Shown in pieces: positions 40,375 to 50,970 of a DNA stretch of 64,000 nt. The notes under the pieces are model-generated. The model was not told where the DNA came from. It saw only the letters and a list, made by a program, of their open reading frames with translations, and did not search any database. Positions within the stretch are counted from its first letter, which is position 1; every line of letters starts with the position of its first letter. The translations under genes were made by a program, and so were the position numbers. Where the stretch lies: positions 558,001 through 622,000 of the forward strand of contig JAHQRK010000016.1 of NCBI GenBank assembly GCA_019828595.1, given 5' to 3'. Origin of the DNA: Aphanomyces cochlioides. Lineage: Eukaryota; Oomycota; Saprolegniomycetes; Saprolegniales; Verrucalvaceae.

Positions 40375-42181
40375 CTAAACTTGGCGACGCGACAGAGAAG
40401 AGGCAGGATTAAAATCCCCGAGCAAGATGAGATCGTTCCGCTCAGGGGGAGCTGTTGACGGTTGTTTCTTTGTGCCCCTTGACGAATGAGCACGCAATTG
40501 CGGGGAATCTTTCTCGAGGGGGAAGTCGTCCCAATGTCGGGATCCAAGATTCAAACTGGCTGCTCTCAGCGACTGGCTTTTGTTTCGAGGGGCTTTCTCG
40601 CCCGACCACTGGTTTATCCTTGCTGAAGCCCGTGGTGGCGTCTTGGACATGTTTGTGTCGTCTACCACGACAGGGGGACCGGATTTTGCTCGGCTCAATG
40701 GGAAGGGAGCCTGTGCTTCGTCAGGGTATAAAATCACTCCTTGCCTCTGCTTGGATGGAGTTTTGACTTCTTGACCTATAAAATTCAGCTTAACATTACT
40801 GAGATCAAATGACGCGACGTACTCTCACCCCAGTTAAAAGGTGTAGCAAGGTACTCGGGAGGCATTTGGTAGCTTCCATTGTCTGCAGATTGTATCTCGA
40901 CGCTACTTCGCTTACTCGATGGAGTGGAGGATAGAGAAGCGTGTAGCTTGAAACATCTGTGAAGTTCGGAAGAGTCGCCTAGAAGACATTTGTTAAATGA
41001 GCTGAAACAAATGCGACACCATACATGAGACTCGTTGAGGCTGTTCGTCCTCTGCCTGTGGCTTGGAGACATCCAAGTCGTCCGATGACACGGTGGTTCG
41101 CTCTGGTTCGTCGACAGTACGGCGAGCTATGCCGCCTTGGGCATTGCATGCAATGCATATACAAACTTGTTGCATCTCTTTTGAAGATTGGAGGGCAATC
41201 TCCCACAATTTGTAGCAGTTGCGGCAAACCACGTCACCACATTTTCGACATTGTTGCTTGGAGGTGAATGCACCAAATTTGACGGAGCATACAGAGCACT
41301 TAACCCTTTGGTCCAAAGGAACTAGCGCATGGAGGGGGAGGAAAACCTCACAGCTCATGCGTTGGGCCAGCAAGTAACTTTCGAACTCAATCAGAGTTCT
41401 GCATCGTTTCTTCATCGCAGACGCAACCATCCAGCTCGGGACGTTCCCTTTCCAATCCACTTGATGGACAACTTGGGCCACCAAATGCCCAGGGCGAGAA
41501 GATTCTGTAAACACAAAACCCGATCTGTGGTATTCGCCACGCACAACGCCGTGCGTCAATTGCATATCAGGGCAACATGACAGCTTGACACTCTTGATGG
41601 ATCGTACCCAGCCGTCGCGTCCATTGGCGGCGAAATCGTGGTGGCCCTAAGCGCATTCCATTGAGAAAAGCGGTTTTGATTCGAATTAAAGTACCTCAAG
41701 GAAGCACCAATCTCGAGGTTTGACGTATCCAGGCATACTTGTAGCACTCCATTTAATACTTAGCCGGTGTCGTGGTCGCTCTGGAGTCTCTTTCGCGAGC
41801 TTGTAGAGCACTTGGGTGTCGATGTGATCTTTGTTTAACGCATGGTGAACGTCTGATTTGAAGAGCGAGGCGACTTCATCAAACGTAGCTTGGATCTCAT
41901 AAACGCCGCAAAACGAAACAACACTCGCAGGTGCGGCAGGGTCGTCTCCCGCGTAGATTTTCAGCCCATCTTCCTCTGAAGTCAGCGTCCACTTGATAGG
42001 CCCACTCTCCAGTCGAGCAGCTCGAACCTAGGTCATTTTAAGCGCCTTTTCGAGCGAGTCGGGCGGGTTCTACCATATCTGAGGCGGTGGTTTCACCTAG
42101 AGCCCTGAGACCTTCCATTTCCCGCGACGAGAGCGGCGGACATCGAAAAAACTTGCGCGGGAGCGGAAACTTTCCCGACAT
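40375..42181 (-). CDS. START-FYVE lipid-binding protein (oomycete type)
   Basis: ATG at complement of 42179-42181 opens MSGKFPLPRKFFRCPPLSS, the N-terminus usual for oomycete START-FYVE proteins. After an intron the START-like domain reads GPIKWTLTSEEDGLKIYAGD, VSFCGVYEIQATFDEVASLF, HIDTQVLYKLAKETPERPRH, RLSIKWSATSMPGYVKPRDW. A later exon ends the START domain (GNVPSWMVASAMKKRCRTLI) and enters a FYVE zinc finger: CSVCSVKFGAFTSKQQCRKC, GDVVCRNCYKLW, CICIACN. The first Cys pair, the R-x-CRKCG block and later Cys pairs are present. Ser/Pro-rich C-terminal exons run to the stop at 40375. FYVE fingers bind phosphatidylinositol 3-phosphate on endosomes and START domains bind lipid, so it may work in endosomal lipid traffic (inference). 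C-terminal exon borders are less sure. Confidence 0.8.
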
Positions 42182-43200
42182 AGTCTCGTCCAAATCTCAA
42201 ATTACGTCCCTTTTGACAGGTTCAATAATAAAATCATCTGGATCGACATTCGAACTTCGAATTTGTCGCAATTGTGCAAACCACCAAAATCGTCACTCCA
42301 AGAAACGCGGCATTAAATCGTCGCCCGAGGCGCCCAAACTCACAAAGGATCAGCGCAGAGCTTGCCAAGTAGTAGCTTTGGCATTCGCCGTGAAAATGGC
42401 GGAATTAGTCGCTCGCGACGTCTCAACTTAGACAGGACATTAAACTGCACGTATTTCTCGAATTGGCTGCACGTTGGACAACACGTCTGATCGAATGGAA
42501 TGGATTAATCTAGGTGCATGGATAGCACGAGGACCTTAAGCCTTGGATTCCTCAGCGCAAACAAGCTCATCGCCCTCTGGACCATCATGGCTTTGCCATT
42601 TTCAACGATGTAACTGGCAGCAAAGTCACAAATGCCCTTTCAAGAAAAAAGGATCAATTTACCATCACTCTTGCATTTAAGAATAGCAAACGTTCCGAAC
42701 CTGCTGGTGTTGTTTGCTGCTTCGTGTTGACGCGGAGAGGGAAAAGAAGCCATCATGGTCAGCATTAGCATACTCGTTTATATGAAAAGGCAAGCTTAAA
42801 GTCATGCCTCCTACCGCTTAAGCCCAAAGCTTTCAAAGCGTAGCGCTGTTGACTTGCATTCGTGGTTAGTCGGCTTCGTTAGGATCACTTAATCCTACGA
42901 ATTTCGTACTTGCGCTAAGCTGTTTGTCTCAAGTGACAGATTTGACAGGTTGACATGCAATCAATCGACCGTAATCAAGCTGCGTTGGATGCGCGTGTCG
43001 ATTGAGACAAAGCCTCTGCTATGCCTGCGGTAAAGGCTCAGTTGAGTCAATGGAATTCCAGACGGTAGTTTTCTTCTATTTCAGCTGTCTTTTAATATTA
43101 AAAGAACATTTCAGATGGAAATAATCCATTTGATTGGTGGAATTTAAACTATTTTCTACCAATCAGATTTGCTTCAACTTACTACGTCAAACTTGTTGAC
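42182..43200. other. 1-kb divergent gap, no supported gene
   Basis: It separates the START-FYVE gene (minus) and the second ankyrin gene (plus). An open frame at 42237-42431 has basic composition but no ATG-led model. Near 43130-43170 an imperfect inverted CCAAT pair (gattggtggaattt...ctaccaatcag) lies 30-70 bp before the ankyrin ATG. Confidence 0.45.
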
Positions 43201-44445
43201 ATGCCAAGTGCCACATTGTCCATGACGACGCAACTCGCCGTCTTCTCTATGCTCCTTAGCCGCGATTTATTCCTCTCCATCCAAGCATTCCAGCCTGGCA
43301 TCCCGTTTCACTTACAAGACATTGCCCGCGCCGCTCGAGTCCTGCAGGTGGCTTCGTTTCAGACATCGGCGGAACGACTTCGTGCTGAATTGACCCGCCG
43401 CAATTGGTTTCACGCCCATGGCATCCGTGGCCTCGAGCTTTTGTACCAGAATTGCCCTGACATTACATGCGATGGCAGCTTTTTGGCTTTTGCAGCTAGC
43501 GTCGGACACGTCGATGCAGTCCGGTATCTGCTGCAATATCACCCGACACACCACGGACCTGCCATCCTCCAAGCAACGCAGCATGGCCACTTTGACGTAC
43601 TTGAGCTCTTCCACAACATTGAATCCACCGACGGCTTTACATCTTACGTGATAAATTTGGCTGCAGCTCGAGGATTTCTCAACATCGTGCGCTTTTTGCA
43701 CGACAGCCGCAAGGAAGGATGCACGCATCAGGCCATGGACAATGCAGCCAAGCATGGACATTTGGATATTGTGAAATTTTTGCATGCCCATCGCACCGAG
43801 GGTTGTACTACCGATGCGATGGACGAAGCTGCGTCGAGTGGCCACCTGGATGTCGTTCAATTCCTCCATGAGAATCGAACAGAAGGATGCACACAGAAAG
43901 CCATGGATGGTGCAGTCTCTGGTGGTCATGACTCCGTCTTTCATTTCCTTCACACTCATCGATCCGAAGGATGTTCCAAGAAGGCCATGGACGCCGCCGC
44001 GGCTTGTGGCGACTTTAAACTGGTCCAGTTTCTCCACTGGAATCGCCACGAAGGCTGCACGATCGATGCTCTACGAACTGCAGCCGAGCATGGCCATGCC
44101 AACATCGTTGAATTTCTCCTTCGCTTCCGCAATGAAGGTTGCGTCAAGGAATCCATAGCTTTAGGAACTGCAGCTGGCCATGTTCAAGTTGTCCAATGCA
44201 TCCTGCGCTTTGCAATGCCTTGCTCCAAAGACCATGATTGTCCTCCAGAGTTTCATGGGATGAGTTTACTGCGTGTGGCGAGAAGAATAGCTAGAGCCCA
44301 CAAGCAAACATTTGTCCTCGAAGTCCTCAATGACCTCAAGCCAACATGGCGCGATCGTCGCGACGTCGTCAAGCAAAAAGTTGTCAACGCTTGGAAACGC
44401 GTTGCCTTCCGCGCTACAGCCATCGGCTTGCCATCTCAAAGCTAG
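43201..44445 (+). CDS. Oomycete-type ankyrin-repeat protein (414 aa)
   Basis: Single-exon ORF with ATG at 43201. The N-terminus reads AVFSMLLSRDLFLSIQAFQP, related in position to the 'LLQTIWSFQNG' start of the other ankyrin gene. Repeats fill residues 80-340, with near-perfect units such as AMDNAAKHGHLDIVKFLHAH, AMDEAASSGHLDVVQFLHEN and AMDAAAACGDFKLVQFLHWN, each followed by R-x-EGCT. The C-terminus is basic (RVARRIARAHKQTF, KQKVVNAWKRVAFRATAIG) where the first paralogue is acidic. Function is likely protein binding. Confidence 0.9.
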   Translation: MPSATLSMTTQLAVFSMLLSRDLFLSIQAFQPGIPFHLQDIARAARVLQVASFQTSAERLRAELTRRNWFHAHGIRGLELLYQNCPDITCDGSFLAFAASVGHVDAVRYLLQYHPTHHGPAILQATQHGHFDVLELFHNIESTDGFTSYVINLAAARGFLNIVRFLHDSRKEGCTHQAMDNAAKHGHLDIVKFLHAHRTEGCTTDAMDEAASSGHLDVVQFLHENRTEGCTQKAMDGAVSGGHDSVFHFLHTHRSEGCSKKAMDAAAACGDFKLVQFLHWNRHEGCTIDALRTAAEHGHANIVEFLLRFRNEGCVKESIALGTAAGHVQVVQCILRFAMPCSKDHDCPPEFHGMSLLRVARRIARAHKQTFVLEVLNDLKPTWRDRRDVVKQKVVNAWKRVAFRATAIGLPSQS

Positions 44446-45192
44446 CACCCTCTATTTATCAACTGCGGCCGTCAATAACACTGTCCATCAGAGGCGATAA
44501 ATCAATATGAAAATGGTATTTACCTGACCGACGCTGTGGTGGCGAGAAAGCCATGGAGAAGAGCTGAAGCATCAGAGTCGCTGGATAGCATTTACACCGA
44601 GATTCCCGTCTCAATGGTGGATTTCGACGGTGAAGTCCTTGTGGCAAGGGCTGTCGGTGTAGCTTTTTTGCCTGTTGCACCGAATGAATTCCATGTTCTC
44701 CATGGGGAAGTCATCTTTCAGGTCGAATCAGGTTGAACTCCCTACACATGCGATCCGTGTCGCTGCGTCAAGCTCGCGAACAGCATACCGGTGCTTGACT
44801 TCGGGATAAAAACATGAAATGGGTTGCGGGTTGGATTTGACCATCTGGAGACGCCTCCCTCAGTGGCAAAAGCTTCATTTCCACGGCATCTACAGCTTAG
44901 CGGGGAAAAGAGTCGTTCGATAACTGTTTCAGATCACCCAGTCCGTCCAGCGCTCTCTCGCTTGAGCTTGAAGAGTCCTCACGGTGACGCTTTCTCCTTC
45001 GCGTCATTGTGGGGTCGTCGTCGTGCTTATGGATAACGCGATCAGGGCCTTTGAACCAACTTCAATAATCAATTTTCAAAGGTTTATCCGGAACTTTTTA
45101 TATTGAATTTGTATGAGGAAAGGTTTTAACAAGCCGATGATTTATTTATAGAGTACCACGTGTTGACATGACACAGAAACCAATTTGCCACC
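44446..45192. other. Intergenic region upstream of acyl-CoA oxidase
   Basis: No gene is supported. TATCCGGAAC, a half-match to the recurring palindrome, lies at 45085-45094, about 100 bp before the oxidase ATG. A 66-codon frame at 44536-44736 has no family features. Confidence 0.45.
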
Positions 45193-47694
45193 ATGAGCAC
45201 ATCAATCCTCGACGTTGAACGCCGCAAGAGTCCCGCTGGACTATCCACGGAGCTCGCTGAAACGTTCTACCATGGAAGCCGTGCGAAACGTGAGCAGTTT
45301 CACCGTTTGCGAGCGCTTTTGGAAGCCCATGTGTCGTATGACGACGGCCAGAAGCTCCTCAGTGAACCGATCGAGGAACAACGCAAGCGAGCTCTTCGCA
45401 TGTCGTGCCTGTCTGAAAAGCTTATCTTGAAGCACAAGCTCAACGAAGAGGAAGCCGACTTGCTTCGTAACATCTCTTACGTACGACACAGACATCCATG
45501 GACAATCCTTAATGACATGCACTATTTGTAGGAATTTTCAGGTTTCGAGTCGCCCATCCTCCTCCACAATGCCATGTTCACGAAAAACATCAAGAGCATC
45601 TTTACTCCTGAACAGCAAGCATCTTGGGGCTCGTCGATTGAATCCTTCAAATGGCTTGGATGCTATGCCCAGACGGAACTTGGCCATGGGTCGAATCTGC
45701 GATCGCTGGAAACTACTGCGACGTTCCTGCCCGACCAGGACAAATTTGAGCTCCACTCGCCAACTTTGACGTCCTACAAATACTGGCCTGGAGCTCTTGC
45801 GAGCACGGCCAACATGGCTGTCGTGTACGCCAGGCTCTTGGTCCACGGCAAGGACTACGGTGTCCACAGCTTTTTGCTTCAATTGCGAGACTTTGAGACG
45901 CATCGAACTCTTCCTGCCATCACTGTCGGCCACATTGGACGTAAGATTATGCTCCATCGAGCGTCGGCGTCATGACATCTCCATGTAGGCAAGATCGCGT
46001 TCAATAACGTCGACAACGGCTACCTCAAGCTCGACCGTGTCTTGATTCCCCGAACAAACATGGCCATGAAGTTTAGCACGCTCAGCCGCGATGGCGTCTA
46101 CTCGAGGTAAGACCTTCAGACTGTCGAGACGTCGTGGCTTAGAGGGAGCTAGTGTCCAAGGTGTCAAGCGTGAGATTTCCTACTTCACGATGCTTCAAAT
46201 GCGTTACAACATGATGTTCATGAGTGGCAAATGTCTTTCCAAAGCGGCGCTCATTGCCGTCCGATATTCCGCCGTGCGATTGCAAGGTCTGTCCGCTACT
46301 GAACCAAACAAGGAGCTCCAGGTCACTCAACTTGTATCTCCCCATGATCTCATCAGGTTGCTGGGATAGATCCTTGACTATCAAACTCAACAACATCGTC
46401 TTTTGCCTCGCGTTGCTGAAAGCTATGCCATCATGACGACCAGTACGAACTCCCAAGCCATGGGCCATGCTGATCGTGCAATTTAGGCCACAAGTACACT
46501 GCATTCTGCGCCGATGCGACTGCGATGGTTGACAATGGCACGGAAGTCGATCCAATTGTCTTGACCATGGCTCATGCTTCCAGCTGTGCCTTAAAGATCG
46601 TCGCGAGTGAATTGTGCACCAACGGTATTGAAGTCTGCCGCCGCGTACGTATCAACTTTCAGTTTGGGGACTGAGTGGATGCTGGTGTAGGCTTGCGGTG
46701 GTCACGGCTATTTGCAATCAAGCGGTGCGTCCTTCTTTCCTTCCCAGTCGTGGGCTTTACTTTTTTTCTAGGCTTGCCGGTACTTTGAGACGTTGAGAAA
46801 GCTTCACCTTCTTGCTCCATTTGTGTAGGAATTGCTTGGATATGCTGCTCAATTCGTCACTGCTGAAGGTGAAAACTATGTCATCTCGCAACAGGTACAA
46901 GCTTGCATCGCCAGCAGCAATTATCATTGCATGGACGTAGACGTCACGAACGCTCGTCAAGCTGCTCCAAGGCTACCGCAAGGGTATGGCTCTTTCAACG
47001 CCAGAGCTCCAAGTAATCAATGCTGTCACCGACTGAAGTAGCTGAACCCTGCTGCTTAGGTCCTTGGTGCGATCGATGCTCCTTTGCCAAAGTGGTCGGC
47101 ATCAAACATTGACTACGTTGCGATCTTCCAGCGTCGTTTCCTCGCCCTCCTCAAGGAGTTCGAAGCCACAGCGAAGCGATACAAGTCGATGGATCATGCC
47201 ATCCAAGACAACTTAATCGAATCTCATCATCTTGCACTCGTACGTCGACTCGATGCCACCTTTCAATTGGTTCTGTCTCACGTCCATAGAGCTACGGCAA
47301 GTACGTCTTGGTCCATGAATTTGCCGCTGCGGTGAACGCACTTCCAGCCTCTGGTGTGGCGAAACCCCATGCTCGTAATTTGTTCGAGCTCTTTTGCGTG
47401 ACGCAGCTCCAACACGACTTTGGCGACTTCGTTTCCCTCGCTGGATTGCCTTCGTCGACTCGATCGGTGCTTCACAAACGTCTCGTGGATTTGCTGGCCA
47501 CGTTGCGTCCTCACGCTGTCGCGTTGGCTGAAGGTTTCGACCACACGGACGCGACTTTGAACTCTACGCTTGGACGAGCAGACGGCCGCGTGTATGAAGC
47601 TCTGATGAAGTCCAGTCTATTGTACGCGTCGGATGAAATCCCAGCTTTCACCGAGTACTTACAACCACTCCGTCAACTCCATGCGCGTTTGTAA
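45193..47694 (+). CDS. Peroxisomal acyl-CoA oxidase
   Basis: ATG at 45193 (MSTSILDVERRKSPAGLSTE). Reading through many short introns, the alpha-helical N-domain (REQFHRLRALLEAHVSYDDG) is followed by the FAD/acyl-CoA domain: GFESPILLHNAMFTKNIKSI, WLGCYAQTELGHGSNLRSLE (family signature with catalytic loop), YWPGALASTANMAVVYARLL, then DNGYLKLDRVLIPRTNMAMK. Later exons give SYFTMLQMRYNMMFMSGKCL, 'ILDYQTQQHRLLPRVAESYA' and the ACGGHGYLQS block, followed by TAEGENYVISQQ. The product ends RQLHARL; the final ARL fits the PTS1 peroxisome signal. The enzyme catalyses the first step of peroxisomal beta-oxidation, acyl-CoA to trans-2-enoyl-CoA with release of H2O2. Roughly nine or more introns; their exact borders were only partly resolved. 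Confidence 0.9.
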
Positions 47695-47788
47695 AATTGA
47701 TTTCTCTTTGGTGGCTGACTTTTTTCTCTCTTATCATACAGTCTAAAGATGGTAAACAATTTAGTGAGCCCCAAACGCTGGTTCTCCT

Positions 47789-50052
47789 TTAGCTCGCGAT
47801 CTTCAATCGACGGACATGCGCTAGATCGTCTTGGAGCTGGGAATTGTCAGGATCCAAACTCAATCCGTCAGCATAGTCCTTTTCGGCTTTAGCCCAATCT
47901 TTTGCCATCATGTACGCCGCACCACGACGCACAAGTGTCTTCAGCACCCACAGTCGACGTTTCTCGGAGCCAGCAACTGGAATGGCCGAGTATGGAACCG
48001 ATGATGGCACAGAGTCCTAGTAATAGGTGACGTTTAGAGTAGACAATGACTTCTACTTGGAGAATTGTCAAGGCTTGCGAGCAATCTTGAACGCATCCGA
48101 ATGCGTCAAACAAAGCTAAATGACAAGCCGCACGGTTAGACAAGCAGCTACAAGAGCGTCGAAAAGTGTTGGTTGCGGGCGCTCTTACGAAATGAAAGTT
48201 CCATCGAGCTTGAGAGCTTCCGAGTACATTTCTCTGGCAGTGGCATAGTCTTGGCTCGCGTACGCTGAGTCTCCTTTCTGTTTCCACTCTGCACACATCT
48301 CCAAGAGTCCAATTCGAGCAAAATCATGCTGCAAGTCTTCGTTCTGTGGGTGTAGCGTAAGAGCCGCGCCATAGTCCGCTTTCGCTTGGCTACATTGAGC
48401 ATGAATTCCCCTCCATTGAATGTTCAGTCGCACCTGTATAATCCCAGTTGGCAGTATGCAGTGCCGCGACGAACGAGTACTTTCACTTTCAGTTTGAGTC
48501 TTTGTACAGACGCTGGCTCATCACCGCGATCTGGAATCTGAGCAAGCGCTTTCGTGCAGTCGTCAGCGCAGAGCTACATATTGCCTCGTCAACTCAGAAT
48601 TCAATAAGGAATGTACTTGGTATTCACCGACATGCAAGAAGCATGCGGCACGGTTGGATAAACATCTACAAAAATATTGAGAAACATCATTCAATATCGA
48701 AATCAAACGTACGCAGTGAGAGTTGAATCCACGGCTAAGGCTTCCCCGTAGGCGTTAATTGCACTTCGGAAATCGCGGTGATTGTAGAATTCATCTCCTT
48801 TGGCTTTGAGCCAGACAGCTACGCAACAAATTATCCACGATAATTCAAGAAGGCGTACGATCAGTTTCACTGATGTCTTGAGCAGCAGCTGCAGCATGAA
48901 GTCCTTTGTGGGTCTTCAGATGTTTGCGGTTCTTTACGAGCCAATCTTCTTCTTCAGCTAAAGATTTTCCTTCAGAACAGAATGAGAGATGACCATGATA
49001 TGCCTGCTTTTGACTCTCGAGATGGAGTTGGAAACACCCGTGGCGTGAACACAATCTTGCTCGAAGCCTGTTCACGTGGCGGCGGCAAGTAAATTACTTG
49101 CTCTTCTTCTGGAGATTCTTCTGGTATGGTTTCCGGTCTTGGGCTCAATTCTTCGTGAGCTGCATTATTATCTTCAGACTCCGTGTCAGACTCAATGTCG
49201 TCTTCAGGAATATCAAATACTCCGTTCTTCAACTCAATTACAGTGGGTTCTGCTTTAATGGGCTGTGCAATAGGTTTTGTCGCCGATAAGTTTGACTTTG
49301 CATAGTCGGTGTTTGACTTTGCCGCGACTTTTGCCTCTTGGATTTCTTGAAAAGTGCGGTACATGGATTCCTACGTCTCTCTTAGTTGCTCGAAGTTGGA
49401 AAGCTGCACTCACTTCTTCTCGCTGTTTCTCTTCTGCTTTGAGATCATCAAGGCGCTGTCGTTCTTGCTCTTCCAATGCCATCTATTCAAACAAGATCAT
49501 GCCATCTCTTTCAAGTTGATGGCACACCTGATCTCTCAATGTCTTCTTCTCATTTTTGTACTTTGTATCTTTGCGTTGCTCTGTCATCTACGCAGGCAAC
49601 TTTCAGTGCCAAATTTCAAAATACGCCCAACTTTTTGTTCAAAGACTTCTCGTCGTTGCATCGACTCTTTACGTCTCGTGAGAATCTCGTGTTTCTCTCC
49701 GGTGAAGCAAAGCCGTGTCCACATCTTAGGTTCTTTCTAATACAAGTCATCACGTGAGTGCCCCCCGTCGTCGAACTGACTTGCCTTGACGATGAACATA
49801 TCAATCGTTCCCTGAACAATTTTTACCACCGTCTTCTCATGCTCGACGAGATCATTCAAGTCCACAACGAGGACATACGGTTTGAAGTTCACCTTGACGA
49901 CGAGATCCGCAACTGGAAGAAGCTTAAGAGACGTGCAATTAGCAGAACTTACCAAATATATCGACTTCTTTTCGACTGACTCCCTTGAGAGGGATATGGA
50001 TCGCCAGGGAAGAAGCGTCTTCTTCCCACGTGTACTGGGGGGTCAGCGGCAT
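47789..50052 (-). CDS. DNAAF4: Dynein axonemal assembly factor 4 (DNAAF4/DYX1C1)
   Basis: Start at MPLTPQYTWEEDASSLAIHI (complement of 50050-50052), the same MPL...Y-x-W-x-x opening as animal DNAAF4, beginning a p23-like CS domain that continues PLKGVSRKEVDIF, VKVNFKPYVLVVDL and HEKTVVKIVQGTIDMFIVKA. Then come a charged coiled-coil middle (EEQERQRLDDLKAEEKQRE), the diagnostic IVFTPRVFPTPSRESKA with LAEEEDWL, and three TPR units: LKAKGDEFYNHRDFRSAINA, NRAACHLALFDAFGCVQDCS and KTLVRRGAAYMMAKDWAKAE. It ends DDLAHVRRLKIAS. DNAAF4 works with Hsp90 and Hsp70 to preassemble dynein arms in the cytoplasm, indicating motile flagella (zoospores). Many short introns; exon borders are approximate. Confidence 0.85.
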
Positions 50053-50970
50053 GGCGCCAAATCTCAAGTGAAGATTAGTGTCCTCGATCATTGATTGGTC
50101 CATTGACAGAGATTCGAATTTCGAGATTTCAACAAAAAAAGTTTTGAGAACTTTTCTCAAAATTTATTTTCGGACCTTGAATTTTCGACCGAGAAGACTT
50201 GGTCGAACGGGTCACGGCCAAACACATCTTGTCCTTGCATTTGGACAGTTGGCATTGGGGGCCCTTTAAGTAATTGCAAGAGGCTTCGCATGTGTACGTT
50301 GGGGCTGCTGCAGCTGAATCCGCTCCGAGTGCAATTCTTGAAAAAAGAGATCCAAGTGATTCAGCATGTTAGATTTGTCGATTATACAGGAGGCACTACA
50401 GTCTTTGAACATCATTTCGTGATGTATTGGAGGTTCTCGCTATTTACCTTATTTGAATCGTTAGGGGCTGTAGGGGCAATGTTTCCCTTAAAACCCCTTC
50501 ATTATAAACAACTTTCGCATATCAAGGTACTTTATTTGATTTGTCATGTGAGAAAAGAAATTTCCTCCTAAACTTTATATCATCCGTTTTTAATTTAAAA
50601 ACAACTTTCGCATATCAAGGTACTGTACAGTACATACATCACCACAAGTTTGTAGGGAAATTCATACCTAGTCAAGTTCGTTGGGCTCTGAAACAAAGAC
50701 AAGTCTTAACATGAATAACTGCAGAATTGCACAAAACAGAGATCATTGATAGTATCTGTTAACCCTTTTGGCATACACAAAGAATATGTTTATTTTTTGA
50801 AAGGTAAACTGTGGATTTTGCCACAACATTATTCTTACAATCCAAAAGGGTTAAATATAGTATCGAGTTTTACAGGTAATTGAATTTGTTTGGGATAGAG
50901 AAAGTGATACCAAGTTTTGATTCGAGTACAGTATAGCTGCATTATTCGATTTTGTATTTTTTGGCAGTAG
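50053..50970. other. Divergent gap between DNAAF4 and ATRX-like gene
   Basis: This 918-bp, AT-rich region contains a 26-bp direct repeat and a G-rich run (gttaggggctgtaggggcaa at 50460-50479) similar to the element found close to other starts. No gene is supported. Confidence 0.5.
50506..50624. repeat. 26-bp direct repeat pair
   Basis: AAACAACTTTCGCATATCAA followed by GGTACT occurs at 50506-50531 and again at 50599-50624, a spacing of 93 bp. The second copy runs on into gtactgtacagtac, a small palindrome. Confidence 0.85.
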
